From positions 9,224,722-9,288,721 of the forward strand of contig NC_134095.1 of the NCBI RefSeq assembly GCF_000715075.1: a stretch of DNA of 64,000 nt. The letters are read 5' to 3'. The translations under genes were made by a program, and so were the position numbers. The notes under the pieces were generated by a model that was not told where the DNA came from, made no database searches, and worked only from the letters and a program-made list of their open reading frames with translations. Shown piece by piece: positions 55,004-64,000 of this stretch (position 1 is the first letter of the stretch; every line of letters begins with the position of its first letter). This DNA comes from Nicotiana tabacum. Its lineage: Eukaryota > Streptophyta > Magnoliopsida > Solanales > Solanaceae.

Positions 55004-56180
55004 CTAAAACAACGGTTTGCCCTCGAACAGACATAAGAAGGAGGTACCTGAGTCGGGAAAAAGATGGGGATAACGGTTCCGCATATCGGACTCGGACTCC
55101 CAGGTCGATGCCTCAGGAGGCTGACCTCTTCTCTGAATATGAACAGAAGGAGAACTCTTTGATCTCAATTGATGAACCTTCCGGTCTAGAATAGCTACCG
55201 GCTCCTCCTCATAAGACAAGTCCTTGTCCAACTGGACAATGCTTAAATCTAACACGTGGGAGGGATCACCGTGATACTTCCGAAGCATGGACACAGGAAA
55301 CACTGGATGCACGGCTGGTAAGCTCGGCGGCAACGCAAGTCTATAAGCCACCTCTCCCACTCGATCAAGAATCTCAAACGGGCCAATGAACCTAGGGCTA
55401 AGCTTTCCCTTCTTCCCAAATCTCATCACGCCCTTCATAGGTGATACTCGAAGCAATACCCGCTCAACGACCATGAATGCCAAATCTCGAACCTTGCGGT
55501 CAACATAACTCTTTTGCCTGGACTGAGCTATATGAAGCCTATCCTGAATAATCCTGACCTTGTCCAAGGCATCCTGAACCAGATCAGTACCCAACAACCG
55601 AGCCTCTCCCGGCTCAAACCATCCAACCAGAGACCGACACCGCCTACCATATAAAGCTTTATACGGAGCCATCTGAATACTCGACTGGTAGCTGTTGTTG
55701 TAGGAAAACTCTACTAAGGGCAAAAATTGATCCCACTAGCCTCCAAAGTCAATGACACAAGCTCGGAGCATATCCTTCAAAATCTAAATAGTTCGCTCGG
55801 TCTGCCCGTCCGTCTGAGGATGAAACGATGTGCTCAACTCAACCCTCGTGCCCAACTCTCGCTAAACTGCTCTCCAAAAATGAGAGGTAAACTGCGTACC
55901 TCGGTATGAAATGATAGACTCGGGCACACCATAAAGACGAACAATCTCCTAGATATAGATCTCAGCTAACCTCTCAGAAGAATAGGAGACTGCCACAGTA
56001 ATGAAATGCGCTAACTTGGTCAGCCTATCAATAATGACCCATACTGCATCGAACTTCCTCCGAGTCTGCGGGAGTCCAACAAAGAAATCCATAGTAATCC
56101 ACTCCCACTTCCACTCGGGAAGCTCAATCCTTTAAAATAAACCACCAGGCCTCTGATGCTCGTACTTAACCTATTGACAA
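55004..56180 (-). pseudogene. Tekay F integrase with C-terminal chromodomain-like region
   Basis: Minus strand after the HHCC finger. First catalytic Asp kept in ITMDFFVGLP (near 56095); the second is lost, IISYRGTQF for the usual SDRGTQF (near 55905, Asp to Tyr); Glu kept in HPQTDGQTERTI (near 55805). Frame 55723-55004 is open for 239 codons: YNNSYQSSIQMAPYKALYG, GPFEILDRVGEVAY and the end IQRRGQPPEASTWESE, a chromodomain-like tail. Stops at 56171, 55862 and 55784 are TAG where Gln is expected. Confidence 0.85.
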
Positions 56181-58666
56181 TTCAAACACCGAGCCACATA
56201 TGCAACAATATCCTTCTTCATTCTCCGCCACCAATAATGCTGCTGCAAATCTTGATACATATTCGCGGCACTCAGATGAATAGAGTATCGGGAACTATGG
56301 GCCTCCTCTAAAATCAACTCTCGGAGCCCATCCACATTAGGCACACAAACTCGACCCTGCAATCTCAAAACTCCATCATCACCTAAGGTAACCTGCTTGG
56401 CACCTCCGTGCTGCACCATGTCTCTAAGGACACACAAATGGGGATCATCATACTGCCGATCACGGATACGCTCAATTAGAGAAGAACAAGTGACTGTGCA
56501 AGCTAACACACGACAGTGCTCAGAAACATCCAATCTCACAAACTGATTGGCCAAAGCCTGAACATCCAAGGCAAGCGGTCTCTCACCGACCGGAATATAA
56601 GCAAGACTGCCCATACTGGCTGACTTCCTACTCAAAGCATCGGCCACCACATTGACCTTTCATGGATGATATAAGATGGTGATATCATAATCTTTTAACA
56701 ACTCCAACCACCTTCTCTACCTCAAATTCAACTCCTTTTGTTTGAACAAATACTGAAGACTCTTGTGATCCGTGAACACCTCACATGCCATGCCATACAG
56801 ATAATGCCTCCAAATTTTCAATGCATGAACAATTGCTGCCAACTCCAAATAATGAACCGGATAATTCTTCTCATGAATCTTCAACTGCCGCAAAGCATAG
56901 GCAATGACCTTGCCATCCTACATTAACACTGTACCAAGTCCAATATGAGATACATCACAATAAACTATATAAGACCCTAAACCTGTGGGAAAAACCAATA
57001 TCGGTGCCGTAGTTAGAGCTGTCTTGAGCTTCTGAAAGCTCGCCTCACACTCATTCAACCATCTGAACTGGGCACCCTTCTAGGTAAACCTGGTTATCAG
57101 GGCTGCGATAGATGAAAACTCCTCTACGAACCGACGGCAGTAGCTTGCCAATCCTAAGAAACTCCGAATCTCTGTATCTGATGCTGGTCTATGCCAGTTC
57201 TTGACTACCTCAATCTTCTTCGGATCAACCTGAATACCCTCCACTGATACAACATGACCCAGGAATGCAACTGAACTCAACCAGAACTCACACTTCGAGA
57301 ACTTTGCATATAACTGACTATCCCTCAAGGTCTAAAGAACCACTCTAGAATACTGCTCGTGCTCCTCTTGGCTGCGGGAATATATTAAAATATCATCAAT
57401 GAATACTATCACGAACGAATCCAAATAAGGCCTGAATACTCGGTTCATCAAATCCATGAAAGCTGCTGGGGCATTTGTCAACCCGAATGACATAACCAAG
57501 AACTCATAATGCCCGTACCGAGTGCGAAAAGATGTCTTAGGAACATCGGATGCCCTAATCCTCAACTGATGGTAGCCAGATCTCAAGTCAATCTTCAAAA
57601 ATACCTTGTCACCCTGAAGCTGATCAAACAAATCATCAATCCTCGGCAATGGATACTTATTCTTGATTGTAACCTTATTCAACTACCGGTAATCAATACA
57701 CATTCTTATCGATCCGTCCTTCTTCTTAACAAACAACACCGGCGCACCCCAAGGCGAAACACTCTGCCTAATAAAACTCTTCTCAAGCAAGTCTTGCAAC
57801 TGCTCCTTTAACTCTTTCAACTCAGGCGGGGCCATACGATACGTCGGGATAGAAATGTGTTGAGTGCCCGGAGCCAAATCAATGCAAAAGTCAATATCCA
57901 TATTAGGCGGCATAACCGACAGGTCTGAAGGGAATACCTCAGGAAACTCACGAATAACGGGCATAAAATCAATAGAAGGAACCTCAGCACTAGAATCACG
58001 AACATATGCCAAATAGGCCAAACACCCTTTCTCGACCATGCACCGAGCCTTCACATAAGAGATAACACTACGGGTAGAATGACCAGGAGTCCCTCTCCAC
58101 TCTAAACGAGGCAAACCTGGTAAAGCTAAGGTCACAGTCTTGGTATGACAGTCCAAGATAGCGTGGTAAAGTGATAACCAGTCCATTCCCAATATAACAT
58201 CGAAATCAACCATGTCCAGAAGCAACAAATCTACACGAGTCTCAAGACCCCCAATCACAACTATACATGAACGATGGACTCGATCTACCACAATAGAATC
58301 ACCCACCGGCATAGACACATAAATAGGGTCACTCAAAGAATCACTAGGCATGACTAGATATGGTGCAAAATAAGAGGACACATACGAGTACATAGACCCT
58401 GGATCAAATAACACTGAAGCATCTCTATCACAAACCAGAACCGTACCTGTAATAACTGCATCGGAAGCCTCAGCCTCAGGCCTGGCTGGAAGAGCATAAC
58501 ATAGGGGTTGGGCCCCACCACCCTGAACTCCACCTCTAGCACCTCTACCTCTACCTCTAGCGCCTCTAACCCCACCTCTGGCTGGCTGGGCGGCCTGTGG
58601 AAACCTGGTGCCTGAACCATAGCACGAGAACCCAGATGCGGAGAATTGCTCGAAGCTCGGGGGCAA
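56171..58666 (-). pseudogene. Tekay F protease, RT, RNase H and integrase finger
   Basis: Frame 58666-57683: Gly/Arg-rich linker ([11 protein letters not shown]), protease [33 protein letters not shown], and the start of RT ([20 protein letters not shown]). TAG at 57685-57683 for Gln, then [20 protein letters not shown] and catalytic [12 protein letters not shown] (about 57395). TAG at 57334-57332 and 57082-57080. RNase [23 protein letters not shown] near 56662. Then VVADALSRKSASMGSLAYIP and the integrase finger [18 protein letters not shown] with RCLNCQ. Motifs and order are complete; only stops and small changes disable it. Confidence 0.87.
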
Positions 58667-59738
58667 TACCTAGCAATGTGCCACATGTCACCACAAGTAA
58701 AATAAGCCCTCAACTGCTGGGGCTGACGACCTTGGAAACTCTGAAACGGCGGTGCACTAATAGGAGCTGGTGGTGCACTGTAGAACTGCTGATCAGAATA
58801 CTATATCTGAGAACCACAGCCACCTGAAGCACCGTGAGAAACCTGAAGTGCTGACTGGAAAGGCCTGGAAGGATGGCAACTACCATATGAATCTACCTGA
58901 ATGACGAGACCTCTTGTCCGATCCATGATCACCTCCCTATGACAGAACCATCTCAACTCTCTGGGCCATATTGGCCGTCTCTTGGAAAGATATCTCACTC
59001 CTAGTCTCCCTAGCCATCTGACGAAGAATCGGCTGAATAGGTCCATCAATGAACCTCTTCATCCTCTCTCTCTCTCTCAGTGGGAAGTATGACAAGAGCA
59101 TGATGAGCTAGGTCGATGAATCTGGTCTCATATTGGGTAACAGTCATAAAACCCTGCTAAAGACGCTCAAACTGCCTCTGATAGGCCTCTCTCTGGGTAA
59201 TGGGGAGAAACTTCTCCATAAATAGCTAGTAAACTGCTCCCAAGTCAAAGCTGGTGATCCGGCTGGTCTAGCCAAATAGAAATCCCTCCACCAAGTCTTG
59301 GCGGATCCAAACAAGAGAAAAGTAGCAAAATCGACTCCATTGGTCTCAACTATCCCCATGTTCCTGAGAACCTTGTGACAGTTGTCTAGATAATCCCGGG
59401 GATCCTCAGTAGATGCATCACTGAAAGTAGTAATGAAGAGCTTGGTGAACCTATCCAGCCTCCACAAGGCCCACTAGTTGGACTAGAGCATCCTGAAGAA
59501 CTGGGGTAGCAATAAACCCCTCTAGGACCTGAGCTGGGCCTACCGGAACTGCTGGGGCTGGAACCTCATCATCAAAATCAACCTGAGGCTCCGCCACTGG
59601 TGCTACTGCTCGGGGCTGAGCTCTGCCCCTACCTTGGCCTCTAGCACGGCCTCAGCCTCGCCCTCCGCCCCTCGTGGAAGCTGCTGCTGGGGGCTTGGGC
59701 TGCTGGTCAGTGGATGAGGAAGCGCGTGTTCTCTCCAT
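58667..59738 (-). pseudogene. Tekay F gag, broken
   Basis: The likely start is the ATG at 59738 (MERTRASSSTDQQPKPPAA), close to D's. A TGA for Arg lies in the following Gly/Arg stretch near 59660. A deletion near 59465 removes part of the N-terminal region. Frame 59467-59144 is open: WRLDRFTKLFITTFS, VDFATFLLFGSAKTWWRDF. Frameshifts follow near 59145 and 58925. The zinc knuckle near 58700 reads [14 protein letters not shown], so its first Cys is Tyr. Gag would build the particle shell. Confidence 0.78.
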
Positions 59739-59916
59739 CTGCGAAAGAACAGAGTAGAAATTCAATAAGTATTGAGGAACCAAACCGCACGATAGGAAAG
59801 AATAAATGTGAAGTTATTCCTAACTCTATAGCCTCTGGGGATAAATACAAACGTCTCCGTACCGATCCCTCAGACTCTACTAAGCTTGTCTATGAACTGT
59901 GAGACCCATGTAACCT

Positions 59917-59931
59917 AGAGCTTTGATACCA
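59917..59931 (-). other. Primer binding site, tRNA-Met type (F)
   Basis: Minus strand TGGTATCAAAGCTCT, three bases after the 5' LTR; G-to-A change relative to TGGTATCAGAGC. Confidence 0.85.
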
Positions 59932-60664
59932 ACTTGTCACGACTCGGATTTCCCACCCTCGGGAGTCATGATGGCGCCTACTAATGTGAGCTAGGCAAGC
60001 CAAACATATAATATAATTACTTCATTAACCAATTATTTCTTTTTAACAAATATAAGACGATAATATGGTAACAACGGAAATTCAAATTTAAGCGGAAGAA
60101 AACAATAAGATTTATGAAAAATGCATCTATTACAAATACTTAAGCCTTAACCACCTAAAACCTGGTGTCACAGAGTCACAGACTGTCTAAGAGATTACTA
60201 CATACAAAGTTTGAAGAAAATGACAATACACTATTTCTGAATAAAAGGAAAATGAAACATGAAATAGGAATAGAGGAGACGGCCAGGGCCTGCGGACGCC
60301 TGCAGGTCTACCTTGGATCTTTGCATGGACTGAAGGTAGCCTCCACACTACGGTCCGAAAGCTGCTCCGAGATCTGCACATAGTGCAGAGTGTAGTATCA
60401 GCACAACCGACCCCATGTGCTAGTAAGTGTCTAGCCTAACCTCGGCGAAATAGTGACGAGGCTAGGACCAGACTACCAAATAAATCTGTGCAGTTATATA
60501 ATATACAGCGGAAAGTAAAGCAGAATAAACAAATAAAGATGGGAAGGGGAAACATGCTTCGGGGAAAACAGGTAAAACAGAATATCAAGAGAACAACAAA
60601 GGAATCCAAATCCAACCACTAACAAGAATAAGGAAAACAAAGGCAAATTTCACTTTCTTTTCAC

Positions 60665-60932
60665 ATCTTGTTGCAGGCATGCAACCCGATCCCATTTTCT
60701 ATATCTCGTGGCAGGCATGTCACCCGCTCCCATTTCATTTATCTCGTAGTAGGCATACCACCAGCTCCCATTTCATTTATCTTATGGTAGGCGTACCACC
60801 CACTTCCATTTTATTATATCTTGTGGTAGGCATACCACCCGTTCCCATTTTATTATATCTTGTGGTAGGCATACCACCCGCTCCCATTTCATTATATCTT
60901 GTGGTATGCGTACCACCCGCTCCTAGTTACAA
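60665..60932. repeat. 39-43 bp tandem array in F LTR
   Basis: Six or seven copies on the plus-strand pattern GGTAGGCATACCACCCGCTC followed by CCATTTCATTATATCTTGT. The oldest-looking unit (GCAGGCATGCAACCCGATCC) links it to the GGGTTGCACGCCGCA units of B and D. Confidence 0.85.
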
Positions 60933-60949
60933 GCCAACAATAATCACAA

Positions 60950-61070
60950 GGTATCCCGATAAGGGAACAAGAGTAATATAACAATTTCCCGGCAAGGGAA
61001 CAATACTATCAAAACAAACATCCCGGCAAGGGATCATTGATATCAAACAAACATCCCGGTAAGGGAACAA
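60950..61070. repeat. TCCCGGCAAGGGAACAA tandem array in F LTR
   Basis: Four copies of a 33-37 bp unit with the core ATCCCGGCAAGGGAACAA; the core CCCGGYAAGGG is nearly palindromic. Confidence 0.8.
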
Positions 61071-61809
61071 TGGTGATAATAACATATGAAGCGCAATAAA
61101 CCACAACAGAGTCATAACAATTATAATACAAAACTCACGGGCATGCTTGACACCAACGTATAGATACTCGTCACCATACCTATACGTCGTACTCCACAAT
61201 TAACATGTAGCAAATAAGACACAACTTCTAATCCCTCAAGCTAAGGTCAGACCAAAAACTTACCTCGATGCCACGAACACAATCACGATTCAACTATATA
61301 TTTACCCCTTGATTCCACTACCAATTTGCTCGTATCTAGTCACAAGTTACTTAATTACGTCAATAAATGCCAAATGAATCAACCCCAATGCATGAAAATA
61401 AATTTTCTAAAGTTTTACCCAAAAAGTCAAAAATCTCCCCCGGGCCCACATGGTCAAAACCCGAGGTTCGAACCAAAACCCGATTACCCATTCCCCCATG
61501 AACCCAAATATATAATTTGTTTGGAAATCGAAACTCAAATCGAGTTTCAAATCCCCAATTTTTGAAAACCCTAGATTCTACCCAAAACACTCAATTTCCT
61601 CCATGAAAATCATTGATTTTGAGTTGAAAACCCTAGGTTCTACCCAAAACACCCAATTAAAAGATGTTAATGATTGAAGAAAACGAGTTAGAAATCACTT
61701 ACCAATGTTTTGGAGAAGAAATGTTATTTGAAAAATCGCCTCTTATGTTTTTGGGATTTGAAAAATGAAAAATAACTGAAAATCCCGTCTTAATATACTA
61801 CTTTCAGCT

Positions 61810-62160
61810 ACCCTGTGCGGACCGCACAAAATCAACTGCGGTCGCACAGCTCCCATGTGGACTGCAGTGACATGCTTTAGTATTTTGGCCATAACGTTCT
61901 CTACAGATGTCCAAATTGTGATTTATTTAGCTTTCTGGAAACTACACACGAAGGGCTACAACTTCTATTTTTTAATAATCTCAAAATTCCTTGTAAATCA
62001 AAAGATATAGGCTTCCAAAATCGGACCAGTGAAATGTTCTTCACCGCAGACCACACAGAATCTAGTGCGTCCGCAAAGCCCTCACCGCGGTCCACACAAA
62101 ATCCAGTGCGGCCGCACAAGCCCCTCTGCGGCAGCATTACTTTTTGTGCGGACCGCACTG
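61810..62160. repeat. Palindrome cluster in F LTR (TGCGGTCCGCA type)
   Basis: Plus-strand units: TGTGCGGACCGCACAAAATC, ACTGCGGTCGCACAG, ATGTGGACTGCAGTG near 61812-61870; ACCGCAGACCACACAGAATC, GTGCGTCCGCAAAG, CCGCGGTCCACACAAAATCC, GTGCGGCCGCACAAG, CTGCGGCAGCATTAC and TTGTGCGGACCGCACTGG near 62043-62160. Unit and linker (CAAAATC, the complement of GATTTTG) match the Athila clusters. Confidence 0.88.
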
Positions 62161-62896
62161 GTCTGTTCAGAGGCCTTCCACTTCTCTAAACCTGCAACAA
62201 CTATGTTTTTAATCCTAAGACATCCCAGAACCTACCCGAAACTCACCCGAGCCCTAGGAACTCCAAACCAAGTGTGCATACTAACTCAAAAACATCATAT
62301 GGACCTGCTCGTGCGATCACATCATCAAAATAACATGTAAAATCATGAATTAAACCTCAAAACTCAACATTTTCATCAAGAACTCTCAAAGTTCATAACT
62401 CTTCAATCGGAAGTCTAACTCATGTCAAATAAACTCCATTTTTCACCAAATTTCACACTTATCTTTCAAATACTATAACAAGTTTGTACCGGGCTTCGAA
62501 ACCAAAATGCGGGCCCGATAACAATGGTTTCAAATATAATTCTTTTCTTTATTTCTTAGATAATTCGGTAAAACAATTTCTTTCAAAAATTGATTTCTAA
62601 GGCTTGGGACCTCAGAATTCATTTTCGGCCATACGCCCAAGTCCCATATTTTGCTGCGGACCTCTTGGGATCGTCAAAACACGGATCCGAGTCCGTTTGC
62701 TAAAAATGTTGACCAAAGTCAACCATAATCAAATTTTAACTCTAAAATTTTTATTTCTCATATTTTCACATAGAAGGCTTTTCGGATATTGGTCCAGACC
62801 ATGCACGTAAATCAAGGTGGGGTAAAAGGGAGGTTTTTTGGCCTCGGAACACTGAATTCACTTGCAACACAAGTGATGACCCAAAAGGTCATCATA

Positions 62897-63059
62897 TATA
62901 CCGAGCCTACTGTCCTCGAGCGCCAATGAGCGAACCTAGTTGGCCGAGATACAGACCCTAGTATGGCCAAGCACCTATGAGTGAGCCTACTATGGTAGAG
63001 AATTTATATATATATATATATATATATACCGAGCCTTATATGGCCGGACAACTATTTTA
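62897..63059 (+). repeat. CCGAGCC/TATGGCC repeats with (TA)12
   Basis: ACCGAGCCTACTGTCCTCGA, CGAACCTAGTTGGCCGAG, ATGAGTGAGCCTACTATGG and ACCGAGCCTTATATGGCCGG are spaced along 140 bp, with (TA)12 at 63005-63028. They resemble tandem units of gypsy LTRs, but I cannot assign them to an element here. Confidence 0.5.
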
Positions 63060-64000
63060 CTTATTATATTGGACTTGGTGCGGTATTGATGCAAGGTGGC
63101 AGGGTTATTGCATATGCTTCATGGGACTATCTTTGTGGCCAGTCGTGTGAGGTGTTCACGGATCATCGGAGTTTGAAGTATTTTCAAGCAAAATGAGCAC
63201 AATTTAAGGTAAAGGACGTGGTTAGAGCTATTGAAAGACTATGATATCACCATCTTGTATCATTCAGGGAAAGACAATGTGGTGGCCGATGCTTTGAGTA
63301 GGAAATCATCTAGTATGGGAAGCCTTGCGTACATTCTAGTCGGTACTACTTGCATTTAGATGTTCAGGCTTTGGCCGATCAGTTTTTGAGGTTGGATATT
63401 TCTAAGCCCAGTTGTGTTCTAGCTTGTACGATCGCTCGGTCTTTATTGCTTGAGCGCATCAGGGAGTGGCAGTATGATGACCCTCATTTGCTTGTCCTTA
63501 GGGACACAGTGCGGCACGGAGATGCCAAGCAGGTTATGGTTGGAGATGATGTAGCTTTGAGGATGCAGGGTCGTATTTATGTGCCTAATGTGGATGGATT
63601 TTGTGAGTTGATTCTAGAGGAGGCCCACAGTTTCCGGTATTCTATTCATCCACGCTCCACCAAGATGTATTAGGACTTGCGACAACATTATTGGTGGAGG
63701 AGAATGAAGAAAGATATAGTGGCATATGTGGCTCGGTGTCTAAATTGTCAGCAAGTAAAGTACGAGCATCAGAGACCTAGTGGTTCATTTTAGAAGATAG
63801 AGATTCCTGAGTGGAAGTGGGAGCGTATCATTATGGATTTCGTTGTTGGACTCCATGAACTCTGAGGAAGTTTGATGCAGTTTGGGTTATTGTGGATAGA
63901 CTGACCAAGTCAGCGCATTTCATTCTTGTGGTAGTTTCCTATTCTTCAGAGTGGTTGGCAGAGATTTATATCCGTGAGATCGTTTGTATTCACGGTGTGC
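63060..64000 (+). pseudogene. Tekay pol fragment G (RNase H, integrase), runs off window
   Basis: LVRYstop, then [15 protein letters not shown] sequence near 63152, [20 protein letters not shown] near 63221, VVADALSRKSSSMGSLAYI near 63279, and the frame 63350-63673 with the integrase head ([28 protein letters not shown]). After a TAG at 63671-63673 it continues WWRRMKKDIVAYVARCLNCQ (HHCC end) and IMDFVVGLHEL with the first catalytic Asp (near 63830). A deletion in RNase H and several indels are present. It could be the remainder of D. Confidence 0.78.

Larger units (their letters stand above)
60374..61702 (-). other. Candidate LTR-internal intron, F LTR
   Basis: Minus strand donor GTAAGTGATT (starting at 61702) and acceptor GCACTATGTGCAG (ending at 60374). 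Donor sequence identical over ten bases to that of D. Confidence 0.42.
54295..62896 (-). mobile_element. Tekay-type chromovirus F, minus strand
   Basis: Read on the minus strand: 5' LTR 62896-59935, primer site, gag, protease, RT, RNase H, integrase, chromodomain-like end, polypurine tract, and a 3' LTR cut to 699 bp (54993-54295). The 3' LTR matches the first part of the 5' LTR closely, then ends at the E gag. No target duplication can be tested because the outer 3' end is lost. It is the most complete Tekay pol in the window. Confidence 0.88.
59935..62896 (-). repeat. Tekay F 5' LTR (2962 bp)
   Basis: Minus strand from TATGATGACC (TG changed to TA) to GTCGTGACA. In order: start hairpin, palindrome cluster (62160-61810), TATA-like TATATTAA near 61797, donor-like ATTG|GTAAGTGATT at 61702, two tandem arrays, acceptor-like TATGTGCAG|ATC at 60374. 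Confidence 0.88.

Overview
The window is plant nuclear DNA made almost wholly of transposable elements; I see no host protein-coding gene, tRNA or rRNA. The RTE-type LINE with a TTG-repeat tail, the Solanaceae-type SINE remnant and the Tekay, Tat and Athila LTR retrotransposons point to a large-genome Solanaceae species, with Nicotiana my best guess. Almost every coding region is broken by stops, frameshifts, deletions or later insertions.

Layout. 1-2516: RTE LINE, cut by the left window edge. 2517-8281: AT-rich DNA with a 219 bp Harbinger-type MITE (TTA duplications), a possible second MITE, a decayed SINE, a 628 bp hAT-type non-autonomous element and a remnant of a Harbinger-type accessory protein. 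8287-29236: a three-level nest. A decayed Tat element (TSD CTATA) contains a Tekay chromovirus B (12091-26527), which contains a 4.1 kb insertion C (16672-20796, TSD TCGGG) that looks like a solo LTR. 30181-30325: small hAT MITE with a perfect 8 bp duplication. 30425-32145: 5' part of a BED-finger hAT transposon, fused to the middle of an Athila pol gene. 32146-40762: Athila pol, an intergenic promoter-like region, an env-like ORF and a 3' LTR. 41508-44789: a small decayed copia element. 45108-64000: Tekay element D (5' LTR, gag, part of pol) broken by element E (LTR and gag only), then Tekay F on the minus strand (54295-62896), then Tekay pol G running off the right edge.

Most notable pattern. 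The LTRs of Tekay B, D and F each carry, about 0.7-1.1 kb from the LTR start, a cluster of short imperfect palindromes of a family-specific type (TCGCGATCGCG in B, TTCGCATTTGCGAA in D, TGCGGTCCGCA in F). The same TGCGGTCCGCA type, with the same internal spacing phrase, occurs in three clusters of the unrelated Athila element. Several clusters lie just upstream of a TATA-like box. Downstream of the cluster all three Tekay LTRs keep a GTAAG donor-like site and, 0.85-1.5 kb later, an acceptor-like site, suggesting an LTR-internal intron. The Athila env-like ORF is preceded by a TATA box, a TACTAAC branch-point-like motif and an acceptor.
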